This document shows positions 30,549-39,355 of a stretch of 64,000 bases of DNA, in pieces. The notes under the pieces are model-generated. The model did not search any database. It saw nothing but the letters and a program-made list of their open reading frames with translations, and had not been told where the DNA came from. How positions within the stretch are numbered: the stretch's first letter is position 1; each line of letters begins with the position of its first letter. This stretch comes from Variovorax saccharolyticus (GTDB lineage: Bacteria; Pseudomonadota; Gammaproteobacteria; Burkholderiales; Burkholderiaceae_C), in assembly GCF_030316765.1 (NCBI RefSeq), contig NZ_JASZYT010000003.1, positions 310,001-374,000 on the forward strand, in the 5' to 3' direction. A program made the position numbers and the translations under genes.

Positions 30549-31607
30549 TTGAAGAAGCCAACGATCGCTCTGAAAGAGCGACAAATTCGCCTCGCGGCAT
30601 ATCGGGCGCGGGAGCGCTTTCTCCGGGCGGGTAGGCGACGCGTACCTCAAGCGAACCGATACGTCGCACCCGGCGAGCTGATCAAAGCGCCAACTCGCGT
30701 TGACGTTACTAAGGGGTCGGGCCGCGAAGTCGTGAAGTTCCTCCGAGCCCTGGCAACGACTGTCCTGGTCAACAAAATGCCCGTGAGGCTCGACTTTCGA
30801 CTGACAGAAACGTTCTACCCCGCAGGCACGATCATGCTCTATGCGGAAATTGATCGAATTGCCACCATGTCCGAGTTGCCCAAGCCGGTGACCATCATCG
30901 ACCCGCGTGCGCGTAGACCTCGTGAGGTTCTCAAGCAGATTGGCCTCCACGAAATCACAGGCGACAAGTGCGACGTAGTGCCAGAACGCGAAGACGTAGT
31001 CTATTGGAAGGCAACCAAGGGGGTTGACCAGTCGGGCGAGAAGCTTGCGATGCTTGAGGTCGTGGCGGAACGGGTTAACGCTGCACACGCGCAGCAGCTC
31101 GAACTCAGCGGTGCTTGGAGAGGCGTGAGCGAAGCGGTCGCCAACTCCGTGGAACACGCTTACAAGCTCCCGAGAGCCGACGGCTTCACTGGGCTTCCAG
31201 ATACGCGCTGGTGGATGTTCACACAACTTAGGCAAGGCACATTTACGATGGCGGTATGCGACCTCGGCTGCGGGTATCGCGCTACGATCGCACAGACGGT
31301 GCCAGAGCAGTTCCTCGCTGAAGTCGTTGCAAGGTTTGCGGGCGGAAACCGAGATGCCATCGCGATCCGTGCGGCGATGGAGTACGGGCGCACGGGAACA
31401 AAGAAGACAGAGCGCGGCAAGGGTTCACGCGATGCTCTTTCTGTCGTCCAGAAACATGGCGCAGGCGAGCTGATAATTTTCAGCAATACCGGATGGATGC
31501 GGTATGTGTTTCGCGGCGGCGAGCAGGTGGACGAATTTCAAGGCGATCTTGGAATCGACATTCGCGGCACCATTGTGTGGTGGAAGTTGCCACTGAAAGG
31601 GGATTAG
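30549..31607 (+). CDS. GHKL (histidine-kinase-like) ATPase with N-terminal STAS-like region
   Basis: A 352-residue protein. Residues about 190-350 hold a Bergerat ATP fold: N box SEAVANSVEHAY (E195, N199), G1 box CDLGCGY (D238, G240, G242), G2 loop RGKGSRDAL (G290, G292) and a terminal GTIVWWKLPL strand. Residues about 50-130 (RLDFRLTETFYPAGTIMLYAEIDRI) look like a STAS-type beta-alpha domain. There is no phosphoacceptor histidine domain or membrane segment, so it is not a usual sensor kinase. The TTG at 30549 has GGGGAG at good spacing; a TTG at 30450 is less likely. It starts an operon with a STAS-like and a membrane protein, reminiscent of anti-sigma/anti-anti-sigma pairs or of a defence switch. 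Confidence 0.78.
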   Translation: MKKPTIALKERQIRLAAYRARERFLRAGRRRVPQANRYVAPGELIKAPTRVDVTKGSGREVVKFLRALATTVLVNKMPVRLDFRLTETFYPAGTIMLYAEIDRIATMSELPKPVTIIDPRARRPREVLKQIGLHEITGDKCDVVPEREDVVYWKATKGVDQSGEKLAMLEVVAERVNAAHAQQLELSGAWRGVSEAVANSVEHAYKLPRADGFTGLPDTRWWMFTQLRQGTFTMAVCDLGCGYRATIAQTVPEQFLAEVVARFAGGNRDAIAIRAAMEYGRTGTKKTERGKGSRDALSVVQKHGAGELIIFSNTGWMRYVFRGGEQVDEFQGDLGIDIRGTIVWWKLPLKGD

Positions 31608-31610
31608 AAA

Positions 31611-31931
31611 ATGATTACGGTTAGCGTCGCGAAGGATTTCACTCGCTACCCCGCCGGCAGATATAAGCAAAACGGCGAAACGAGCGGTGAAGCGTTCCGC
31701 GAGCGTTTTCTAGAAGGGCCGCTTCGGAACGGAGAGTCAGTTTTGGTTGATTTTGACGGCACTGTCGGCTACGGCTCATCGTTTTTGGAGGAAGCATTCG
31801 GCGGCGTGGTGCGCGCACTGAAAGTTCCTTCTTCGTTTGTCAAAGAACATCTGAAGTTTAAGTCGGCCGATCCCTCTATTTGTGAAGAGGTAGTCGAATA
31901 CATTGAAGAAGCTGGGCGCAAGCTGGGATGA
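31611..31931 (+). CDS. STAS-like protein (DUF4325 type)
   Basis: A 106-residue single-domain protein. The core VLVDFDGTVGYGSSFLEEAFGGVVR matches the DUF4325 pattern of a strand ending in DF, a loop and SSF-x-E. These domains are STAS relatives without known function and often sit next to GHKL ATPase genes. Here it follows the ATPase gene after three bases and overlaps the next gene by four (ATGA), so the three are translated together. Lower GC than the chromosome around it. Confidence 0.7.
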   Translation: MITVSVAKDFTRYPAGRYKQNGETSGEAFRERFLEGPLRNGESVLVDFDGTVGYGSSFLEEAFGGVVRALKVPSSFVKEHLKFKSADPSICEEVVEYIEEAGRKLG

Positions 31932-32404
31932 GCGCAGGCGGCGAGTTCTTCGCTTGGCTAGGACAAGCTGCAGTAGTTGGATTTGGCTGGTGGGTTATTC
32001 ATCGACTTTCGGCCGCGAGAGATCGCGACAAGGCCCGACGTGAAATGGTTGCTGACTCGGCAGACCACATCGCCTACCAATTGAACGATATCCACTCTGA
32101 CGCTCGTGCATACCATCTAACCGATCGCAATGCCACAATTGAAGTCCGCCTAAAAATGTCGCTACAAGATGCGGCCATGCATGCGGCTGGGTTAAGCGAT
32201 ATCTGCAAGGATGATGCCATTTTGGCCCGTTGTCGCGCTGAAATTTCGGCGTTACGCAGAGCCATTACAGGCGAGCACTTTGAAGATGAGCAGCTTGGCC
32301 CATTGCCGGAGACCGCCGAACAGTTTCAAAGAATTGCAGACGCGTTCTTACGGGCAAAACGAGGCTTGCTGCAATTGAAACATTTGCAATTTCCAGCCGT
32401 CTAA
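31928..32404 (+). CDS. Small membrane-anchored protein of the ATPase-STAS operon
   Basis: A 158-residue protein: one N-terminal hydrophobic segment (FFAWLGQAAVVGFGWWVIH, about 6-25) with positive residues after it (SAARDRDKARRE), then a soluble helical domain of about 125 residues. No known domain is recognised. The four-base overlap with the STAS-like gene suggests coupled translation and a shared task; an effector or anchor at the membrane is a guess from position only. No plus-strand gene follows for 2 kb. Confidence 0.65.
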   Translation: MSAGGEFFAWLGQAAVVGFGWWVIHRLSAARDRDKARREMVADSADHIAYQLNDIHSDARAYHLTDRNATIEVRLKMSLQDAAMHAAGLSDICKDDAILARCRAEISALRRAITGEHFEDEQLGPLPETAEQFQRIADAFLRAKRGLLQLKHLQFPAV

Positions 32405-32514
32405 TTCCCGGCGGTCACTCAAACAGCCGATTGGTTTTTCTTATCGCGCAGCAGCGCGGCCGACACTAATAAAAATCCGTGAGCGCGGCAGCCGTACCCT
32501 GGACAGCCCCCAAT

Positions 32515-33195
32515 TCAGCCTGAAGTGACGAAGCCCAAGATCGCCTCGACTTCGGCTGGCGTTGTATCGAACCACTCTATCCCTGGGACGTTTTCGCGCC
32601 ACTTCCCGCGCGCCTTCAGGACGTTGTGCACGGCAAGCTCCGTGTGACCCACTCTGTTGACCTGCCAGCGCCCGAGAATGACCGGATTGTCGAATGACGC
32701 GGCCCCTTTGCACTGCTGCGCAACGCGACCGGCCACGTCATTTAATGTCTTCCCCACCTTGATGGGAAACGGCTCGTCCTGTCGCACCAAGACCGGGAAG
32801 CTGAACGCGTATATCCAGCCTTCAAACTCGGCTGCCTCATCATCGCCTTCTTCCAAGGCAGCTTCCTCAATCTCGTCGTCCGTGATATCGGCGGCGGTCT
32901 TTGCTCGAAAAATGCCTTTTCCGAACGGAACGAATAGCTCCTGCTCCATGACCAAAAACGCCACGAAGAATTTAACTATCGAGTGGATGGGGTCAGTCCG
33001 ATCGGAGTGAGCCTTCTTGATCCTGAGTTGCTGTTGGTCTTCGGTGAGGTATTTATCGATAACAAGCTGCGCCAAATCTTTCAGCCTGAATTCGACGCCG
33101 TTGCTGACCTCCGGCATCGCCTCTACTTCCGGGATAACCGTGTAGCGACCAAACTTGTAGCAGAACGATCTCGTGGGTTCAAAAACAAAGTCCAT
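32515..33195 (-). CDS. GIY-YIG/T5orf172-like protein
   Basis: A 226-residue protein. The C-terminal half looks like a GIY-YIG fold of the T5orf172 kind: GWIYA (126-130), KVGKT (146-150), an Arg at 157 (AGRVAQQ), a Glu near 186 followed by LAVHNVL, and WF at 208-209. The N-terminal 120 residues are unrecognised and end in an acidic run (DDEIEEAALEEGDDEAAE). These domains are nucleases or DNA-binding modules in phages and defence islands. ATG 33195 has CAGGA six bases upstream. It is transcribed toward the ATPase operon, so it is a separate cargo gene. Confidence 0.62.
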   Translation of the reverse strand: MDFVFEPTRSFCYKFGRYTVIPEVEAMPEVSNGVEFRLKDLAQLVIDKYLTEDQQQLRIKKAHSDRTDPIHSIVKFFVAFLVMEQELFVPFGKGIFRAKTAADITDDEIEEAALEEGDDEAAEFEGWIYAFSFPVLVRQDEPFPIKVGKTLNDVAGRVAQQCKGAASFDNPVILGRWQVNRVGHTELAVHNVLKARGKWRENVPGIEWFDTTPAEVEAILGFVTSG

Positions 33196-33225
33196 TAGGT
33201 TCCTGCTGAAAGAGAACATTCGCAA

Positions 33226-34399
33226 ATGCCGCCGGGCGCCGCTTGGATCGCCAGGACGGACATCGTATCCGGGCGTGGACGAGCTCCTCCGACGGCTCCA
33301 GTTCAGCCCGGGTACAACGGCAATCCGCGCGGGTCCAGTCGCTCAGAAGCATGCCGATTCTCTGCGGTCCTGACGCGGTAGACCAAGCGGTCAACGCCAA
33401 ATGGACAACCAAATTGTCGACCGATGCCGGCATCGCCCTCCAGCCCGTCCAACCCGGCTTTCCTCTGGAAAACGGGCCGTCCCCCTCGCTGCGCATGGAT
33501 CGAGACTCGCGGCAAGTCGGATCGCAGTCCGGCGGGGAGTGCCTTCAAGAGTGGGTCGGGGTCTTCGGGCCTGCTGCGTCAATCGACGTAGTACTGCGAC
33601 CGGCCCACCCTTGAAGGCTTTCTCTTTTGGACTGCGCTCCGACGAGTTTCAACGTAACCGGAGCATCGCAGTGAACCATTTCTTCGGCGCCGTCGTGCGC
33701 TACCTCTCTAGGCAGCCGCTGCTGCTGGCCTTCCTGACGATCGGCATCGCAGATGCAGCCCGTGCTCTCGCGGTCGGCGGCCTTGCTTGAGCGATGGCGG
33801 TATCCGCCCGTCGCGATCGGAGTTGCGACCGGTACGGGTGCGGCTGTGTGCGTCATCCTGACGAGGCTTTTCGGCGTTTGAACGGGCCGCATTCGCCGTC
33901 TGAACGTATGCTTTTCCGCCGTTCACGACCTGCGAACTCCATTCGCAGATCAGTACGCTGTCCTGTCCGTCGTCGGCGGCGTGGCGACCTCCCGACTACT
34001 GGGTCTGGCGCGCAATAGCGGCGACGGCCCGGGCCCCGCCGAGCCCATGACCTACGCGGTACTCGCCGATGTGTAGGAAACCTCGCGCCCGTCACGCGGC
34101 GCACCCCGCACTTCGTAGGGAGGCGGTGTTGACCGCCCCCGCCTGCTTCGGCGCGGTATCGAGGGCGCGCACGTTCCCGATCGCGGCACCGCAAAGGAAA
34201 CGGCGAGGGTCCAGCTACCGATCGAAGAACGTCACTACAACGCGCCCGGCACGAAAGACGACTCGTCGGTGGCCGTCGATGAGGCCTACGACGCCTGACT
34301 TCCCTACAGAGCCATGAGCGGGCCTTTTTTACGCCCTGCGGGATGGCATGATCGTGCCCAAACCTCTGAAACAAAAATGCTGAAAGAGCACCCCGCCGC
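33226..34399. other. Gene-poor stretch with degenerate coding relics
   Basis: About 1.17 kb without a gene that I can support. It contains the relic at 33789-33881. The frame from about 34121 to 34300 ends in a plausible tail (RVQLPIEERHYNAPGTKDD continuing to a stop) but has no start after a TAG. A GTG at 33671 could give a 39-residue one-helix peptide ending at 33790. I take the stretch as a scar of past gene exchange. Confidence 0.55.
33789..33881 (+). pseudogene. Relic of a small membrane protein, paralogue of the gene at 40085
   Basis: Translated in this frame the 30 codons match the last 30 residues of the protein at 40085-40306 at 22 positions: ERWRYPPVAIGVATGTGAAV against ERWWYPPVAIGAAAGAGAAV, and both end LFGV before a TGA. 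The upstream part of the gene is missing or frameshifted, and no start codon fits. Confidence 0.72.
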
Positions 34400-37300
34400 A
34401 TGAGCCAAGTTCTGATCAATCAGTACCTCGCCGACCTGACCCGGCTCAAAAAGGTATCAGGCGAAAAACGCGAAGGGATCGTGAGCGAGGCGTTCAAAGA
34501 CTTACTTAAAGGTTGGGGCCGCCAGCACGACCTTGTGTTCATCCCCCAGTACAAACTCGAATCGCTGACCAAAGACAAGCGTTACGTGGACGGCGCGCTG
34601 CTGCATGAGCTTCGCGTGCCGTTTGGCTACTGGGAAGCGAAAGACGATGCCGACGACATCGACGAAGAGATAGTCAAGAAGTTCAAGCGAGGCTACCCGC
34701 AAGACAACATCATCTTTGAGGACAGCACTCAGGCGGTGCTGATCCAGAACCGCAAGCAGGTGATGCGCTGCGGCGTAGCCGATCCGGAGGAACTTGAAAA
34801 GCTGCTGAAACTCTTCTTCAGCTACGAGCGCTCTGAGATCGCGAACTTTCGGCATGCCGTCGCGCAGTTCAAAGCCGACCTGCCGGCGGTGTTAGAAGCG
34901 CTGCGCACGATGATCGAGCGGGAGCACAGGGCCAATACTGCCTTCGCGAAGGCATCGAAAGTGTTTCTCAAACATGCACAGGAGGCGATCAACCCAAGCC
35001 TGTCCGCCGCTGATGTTCGGGAAATGCTCATCCAGCACATCCTGACTGAAGAGATTTTCTCGAAGGTGTTCGACAGCGAGTTTCACCGTGACAACAACGT
35101 CGCCAAGGAACTCTACAAGCTCGAAGGGACCTTCTTCACGGGGAGCTTGAAGAAGAACACCCTGAAGGGACTAGAGGCTTACTACGCCGCGATTCGAGCA
35201 GCCGCCGCGCAAATCGGCAACCACCACGAGAAGCAGACCTTTCTGAAGGTCATCTACGAGAACTTCTACAAGGTCTACAACGCCAAGGCCGCCGATCGGT
35301 TGGGCGTGGTCTACACGCCCAACGAGATCGTGCGCTTCATGATCGAGGGCGCCGACTGGCTATGCGAAAAGCACTTCGGCCGCAACTTGATCGACAAAGA
35401 CGTGGAGATCCTAGATCCGGCGACGGGCACGGGCACCTTCATCAGCGAGCTTCTCGAATACTTTAGCGGCCAGCCCAAGAAGCTGGCGCACAAGTACAAG
35501 GACGAATTGCACGCCAATGAGGTTGCAATACTGCCGTACTACGTGGCCAACCTGAACATCGAGGCTACGTACGCCGCCATCACTGGCGAGTACGCCGAGT
35601 TTCAAAACCTGTGTTTTGTTGACACGCTCGACAACGTGGGCCTGCATACCCAAGCGCACGGCGTCACGGCCGACCTGTTCGGCAGCGTGAGCGAAGAAAA
35701 CGTGGCCCGCATCAAGCGCCAGAACAGTCGCAAGATCAGCGTGATCATCGGCAACCCGCCGTACAACGCGAATCAGGCGAACGAGAACGACAACAACAAG
35801 AACCGCGAATACCCCGAGGTCGATGCACGCATCAAGCAAACCTATATTCACGAGAGCACGGCGCAGAAGACCAAGCTGTACGACATGTACGCGCGATTTT
35901 TTCGCTGGGCCAGCGACCGACTCGATGCGAACGGAGTCCTGGCGTTCGTGACGAATCGCAGCTTCATCGAGAGCCGCACCTTCGACGGCTTTCGCAAGGT
36001 GGTGGCGCAGGAGTTCGCTGAGTTGTACGTGGTCGATCTCGGCGGCGACGTGCGCGCAAACCCGAAGTTGAGCGGCACAAAACACAACGTGTTCGGCATC
36101 CAGACCGGCGTGGCCATCAGCTTTCTGGTCAAACGCAAAGGCAGCAAGGGCGGGCGCGTGTTCTACACGCGGCGGCCGGAGCTTGAGACGGCGGAAGAAA
36201 AACTGTCATGGCTGGGCAGCGCGGCGTTGAGTCGGCTGGCGATGGAGGAGGTGCGGCCGGACGCGAAACAGAACTGGCTGAACCTTACAAGCAATGACTT
36301 CGATGAACATATGCCGGTGGTGTCAGATCGCGGCAAGGCAATCTTCTCGCGATTCGCCAGTGCAGTGAAGACGAACCGCGACGAATGGGTCTACGGCTTC
36401 AATGACGATACAGTCATCGAGCGCGCAGAGTTCCTCGTCGACCGCTTCAACGCTCAGCGCAAAAGAGGGCTCAAAGACAGCGCGGCGCTCGACTATTCGA
36501 TTAAATGGAGCAGTTCTCTCAAAAAGCAGTCCGAGCGATTGGAGGTTCGTCGAGAGAAACTGGTCCGGTCGACTTGGCGGCCATTCGTAAAACAGTGGTA
36601 CTACAGCGACAAACCGCTCAGCGATAGATTGACCCGCAATCACTTCGAGTTCTTTGGGCCAAATCTCACGGATGATGTCGCAGCGCTCTACCTTCCGGGA
36701 CCACCGCTAGCAAAAGAGCCACATGTGCTTGCGATCAGTGGGGTAGCCGACTACCACGTCACGGGCGATGCGATCACCATTCCAAGAAGTTTGCACGGCT
36801 TCGACGGTGGCACAGTTGACAACATTACCGACTGGTCTCTGGCGGCGTTCAAGAAGCACTACCAGCCCGGCCGAGGCAAAAAGCTTCAGCCAATCACCAA
36901 AGAGGCGATCTTCCACTACGTCTACGCGGTGTTGCACGATTCGGTGTACCGCGCAAAATATGCGCAGAACCTCAAGCGCGAGTTTCCGCGAATCCCGCTA
37001 TACGGCGGCAGCGAAGCCGACTTCTGGCAATGGTCTGCGTGGGGCAACGCGTTAATGACGCTGCATATCGGGTACGAACAGGCGGAGCCGTTCGCCCTCG
37101 TGCGCAGCGATGTGCCTGATAAAAAGGTGCGCGCTTCCGGCCAATCGCCCAAATGCATCCTGAAGGCGGACAAAGGCACCGGACGCATCGTCATCGACAG
37201 CGAGACTGCACTCACGGGCGTGCCGGCCGAAGCTTGGACCTACATGCTCGGCGCCCGCTCCGCGATCGACTGGGTGCTCGACCAGTACAAAGAAAAGAAG

Positions 37301-37447
37301 GTCAAGGACCCAACGATTCGGGAGAAGTTCAACACCTACCGATTCGAGGATCACAAGGAGCAAGTGATCGAGTTGCTGGCGAAGGTCACGACGGTAAGCG
37401 TCCAGACTGTACGAGTCCTGAGTGAGATGCAAAACGGCACGCGATGA
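34400..37447 (+). CDS. Single-chain restriction-methylation enzyme (type IIG / type ISP-like, no helicase)
   Basis: A 1015-residue protein. Near the N-terminus a PD-(D/E)XK nuclease site is visible: D64 in VDGALLHE and E79-A-K81 in GYWEAKDD. A long helical linker follows (about 130-310). The amino-methyltransferase has motif I LDPATGTGTFI near residue 338 and motif IV NPPY at 452-455, typical of N6-adenine methylation. The C-terminal part (about 600-1015; WRPFVKQWYYSD, HYVYAVLHDSVYRAKY) resembles the type ISP specificity domain. Type ISP enzymes such as LlaGI are about 1600 residues with a helicase between nuclease and methylase; that domain is absent here. One protein can both cut and protect DNA. 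Confidence 0.85.
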   Translation: MSQVLINQYLADLTRLKKVSGEKREGIVSEAFKDLLKGWGRQHDLVFIPQYKLESLTKDKRYVDGALLHELRVPFGYWEAKDDADDIDEEIVKKFKRGYPQDNIIFEDSTQAVLIQNRKQVMRCGVADPEELEKLLKLFFSYERSEIANFRHAVAQFKADLPAVLEALRTMIEREHRANTAFAKASKVFLKHAQEAINPSLSAADVREMLIQHILTEEIFSKVFDSEFHRDNNVAKELYKLEGTFFTGSLKKNTLKGLEAYYAAIRAAAAQIGNHHEKQTFLKVIYENFYKVYNAKAADRLGVVYTPNEIVRFMIEGADWLCEKHFGRNLIDKDVEILDPATGTGTFISELLEYFSGQPKKLAHKYKDELHANEVAILPYYVANLNIEATYAAITGEYAEFQNLCFVDTLDNVGLHTQAHGVTADLFGSVSEENVARIKRQNSRKISVIIGNPPYNANQANENDNNKNREYPEVDARIKQTYIHESTAQKTKLYDMYARFFRWASDRLDANGVLAFVTNRSFIESRTFDGFRKVVAQEFAELYVVDLGGDVRANPKLSGTKHNVFGIQTGVAISFLVKRKGSKGGRVFYTRRPELETAEEKLSWLGSAALSRLAMEEVRPDAKQNWLNLTSNDFDEHMPVVSDRGKAIFSRFASAVKTNRDEWVYGFNDDTVIERAEFLVDRFNAQRKRGLKDSAALDYSIKWSSSLKKQSERLEVRREKLVRSTWRPFVKQWYYSDKPLSDRLTRNHFEFFGPNLTDDVAALYLPGPPLAKEPHVLAISGVADYHVTGDAITIPRSLHGFDGGTVDNITDWSLAAFKKHYQPGRGKKLQPITKEAIFHYVYAVLHDSVYRAKYAQNLKREFPRIPLYGGSEADFWQWSAWGNALMTLHIGYEQAEPFALVRSDVPDKKVRASGQSPKCILKADKGTGRIVIDSETALTGVPAEAWTYMLGARSAIDWVLDQYKEKKVKDPTIREKFNTYRFEDHKEQVIELLAKVTTVSVQTVRVLSEMQNGTR

Positions 37448-37570
37448 GGAAGCGGCCGGCGACCTGACATGATCCCTGAACTACCGACGGCCGCTCGACC
37501 GAATCGAGGCATACGACGTTCGAGCGGGCATTAAGGCCGACGCTGAATATGAGGCACGCCATGTGCGCAG

Positions 37571-37678
37571 ATGTTCACGCGCTATGCCGAGGTCACGCCG
37601 ATGTTCTCGCTTCTGGAGAGGGCCGCCGAGGTCTTCGGCGAGGCCGTGCAGGAAGTCGCCGCTCGCGTGCTGGCCTAA
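37571..37678 (+). pseudogene. Relic related to the 142-residue gene at 52585
   Basis: The 35 codons read MFTRYAEVTPMFSLLERAAE and onward, matching an internal part of the protein at 52585-53013 (MFTRYAEGSEMFALLEKAAT) at 22 of 35 positions, then a TAA. Only this slice is present, so it is a fragment of a second copy, probably left by an earlier element at the same site. The stretch from 37448 to 37865 holds nothing else that I can support except the hairpin at 37746. Confidence 0.7.
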
Positions 37679-37745
37679 TGTGCGATTGACGATGCGCGGC
37701 GGAGGGCTGCTGAAGAGTGACAGTCATGGGACCGATTCCCCCCCA

Positions 37746-37767
37746 GCCCGCCCGAGCGGGCTTTCTT
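37746..37767 (+). terminator. Rho-independent terminator-like hairpin
   Basis: GCCCGC (37746-37751), loop CCGA, GCGGGC (37756-37761), then TTTCTT. It is oriented to stop transcripts coming from the restriction-methylation gene. Confidence 0.65.
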
Positions 37768-37865
37768 GCGCCGCCGCCGGCCGCGACACCTCCTCCGATT
37801 TGAGGATGTCTCGGAGGTTCGCTCCCCCAGCGGGGGAAAGACCGAACAACGCCAGAATGGAGAGC

Positions 37866-38084
37866 ATGACTGACTTCGCCGGCCTACACCCCTCTGACCC
37901 ATACGATGCCGACCAGCAGCGTCGCGCGGACTCGCAAACGACATTCGGACCACCCAGCACTGCCAGGGCTTTCAATGACGCGCGCCCGAGCCGCTTTGGC
38001 GCAGCGGCCGTGCTCCTCGACAACCTCGACACAAGGCCGTTGGCGATGCGCGAGCAGCGACGGCCGTGGTGGAAGTTCTGGTAA
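37866..38084 (+). CDS. Small hypothetical protein, 72 residues
   Basis: A reading frame MTDFAGLHPSDPYDADQQ to a strongly aromatic end (RRPWWKFW). GGAGAG sits just before the ATG, closer than usual; an in-frame ATG at 37857 is an alternative. The composition looks coding, but I know no relative. It lies between the restriction-methylation gene and the interrupted membrane gene. Confidence 0.45.
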   Translation: MTDFAGLHPSDPYDADQQRRADSQTTFGPPSTARAFNDARPSRFGAAAVLLDNLDTRPLAMREQRRPWWKFW

Positions 38085-38228
38085 GGCTAGTCGGCCGCGC
38101 TGGCCGCCTTGGTCGATCGCATGCGCGCGGGTACCAAGCTCGGCCCGCTCATCCCAGCCTTCGCCCCGGCTGGCGAGCGATCTGATCCGTCGACCGTTCC
38201 ACAAATCTAAGAATCGGAAAATCAATAA

Positions 38229-39146
38229 ATGAAGATGATTTTTATCTGTGCTTTGTTGTTTGCAACACAGTTGCTTTCTGCACAACCATCGATGTCATCT
38301 GCGCAACCGGCGCCCGCCGCCGCATCCACGCCGCAAAACCTATCAAGCGAATTATCGCTGCTGCGAGAGTAGAACCTAATTCTTAAAGAGCAATTAAAAG
38401 TTATCCGAGAATACCACTCCTCACTTTTGGACACAGTGTATGCAACCTTAGCGGCCATTGTGACAACCGGCGGCCTTCTTCTGACGGTTAACTTTTTTTC
38501 AGCCTGGAGGACTCGCGCCAGCGATCGTGCCCTGCTCACCTTTGAATTCGACGCGAAAGCCAATCGGCTTGCACTCGATCTAAATCAGAAGTTGGCCGAA
38601 ACGCAAGTAGCGGCGACTGAGACCTTTAACAATCGCACGGATGCGCTTCTTGACCGGGTAAGCCAAGACTTCTTGGGGCTACGCCAAGAACTATCGGCCG
38701 ACCGAGCCGTAGTAACGTCTCTTTCCGAAAAATCAGCGTCTGAAATCAAGCAACTGAACGAAAACGTGAAGGCGACGCAAGCGCAGGTCAAAAATAGCGT
38801 CACGATGTTGCACTCGCTAGAGGCCACCGTTAGAGACAACGAAGTAAAAATATGGGAAATCAAGGACAACGCAATTGTCATGCTCATGGCCCAGGCGCAA
38901 TCGATTGAGGCCGGGGCACGAGCTGGGAGTGACTACATTATTGAATCCGGTGCAAAAAATCTCATCCAGATCATTGAAAAGCGATTTTCCGGCGAAAACA
39001 CCCCGAAGCTGGCGTCAAATATAATCGAATTTATCCTAAAGAGATTGCCGGATAGCGGAAAGCATGCCGAACTATTGCAACAGGTGCGCGGACTAGTTAA
39101 AAATCTCCCACGCGCTCCAGAAGAGACCTCTGCGCACGAGAGTTAA
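38229..39146 (+). pseudogene. Membrane coiled-coil protein gene interrupted by an amber codon
   Basis: One frame runs from ATG 38229 to the stop at 39146, broken only by TAG at 38370-38372. The first part is a signal peptide (MKMIFICALLFATQLLSA) and linker; then comes a helix that continues across the stop (LSSELSLLRE, stop, NLILKEQLKVI), a membrane segment (YATLAAIVTTGGLLLTVNFF) and a coiled-coil region with many Asn, Gln and Lys. No good start follows the TAG, and one CAG-to-TAG change would explain it. Without the TAG the product would be 305 residues. AT-rich for this genome. No function is recognised. Confidence 0.75.
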
Positions 39147-39355
39147 TTGCGTGTTACCACGATCTGGAACAACCCACTTTCATCGTCGTTCGAGCCGCCT
39201 CGCAGAGCGCTGGAATTAGCGATCGGGCGAGCGTCAACCGGCGGGGCGCTCGCGTTCGGGGCCACGGACAGATGCGGCAGTCCAGCGTAGCCGAACAGTC
39301 GGCCGCGCTCGATACCCGCGAAGTCACCACGAGTGCGGCGACTGAAATGATCCCT

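Noticed and set aside
33243-33790. Plus-strand frames of 123 and 129 codons and opposing minus-strand frames
   Set aside because: No ribosome-binding sites, no conserved pattern, and competing frames on both strands; better described as a non-coding scar.
34069-34317. A frame rich in Arg, Thr and Pro before the restriction-methylation gene
   Set aside because: The composition is unlike a natural protein. Another frame here has a more plausible tail but no start, so I left the stretch unannotated.
38427-39146. Separate gene starting at the TTG 38427
   Set aside because: No ribosome-binding site, and the same frame upstream has a signal peptide and matching helix, so an interrupted longer gene is more likely.
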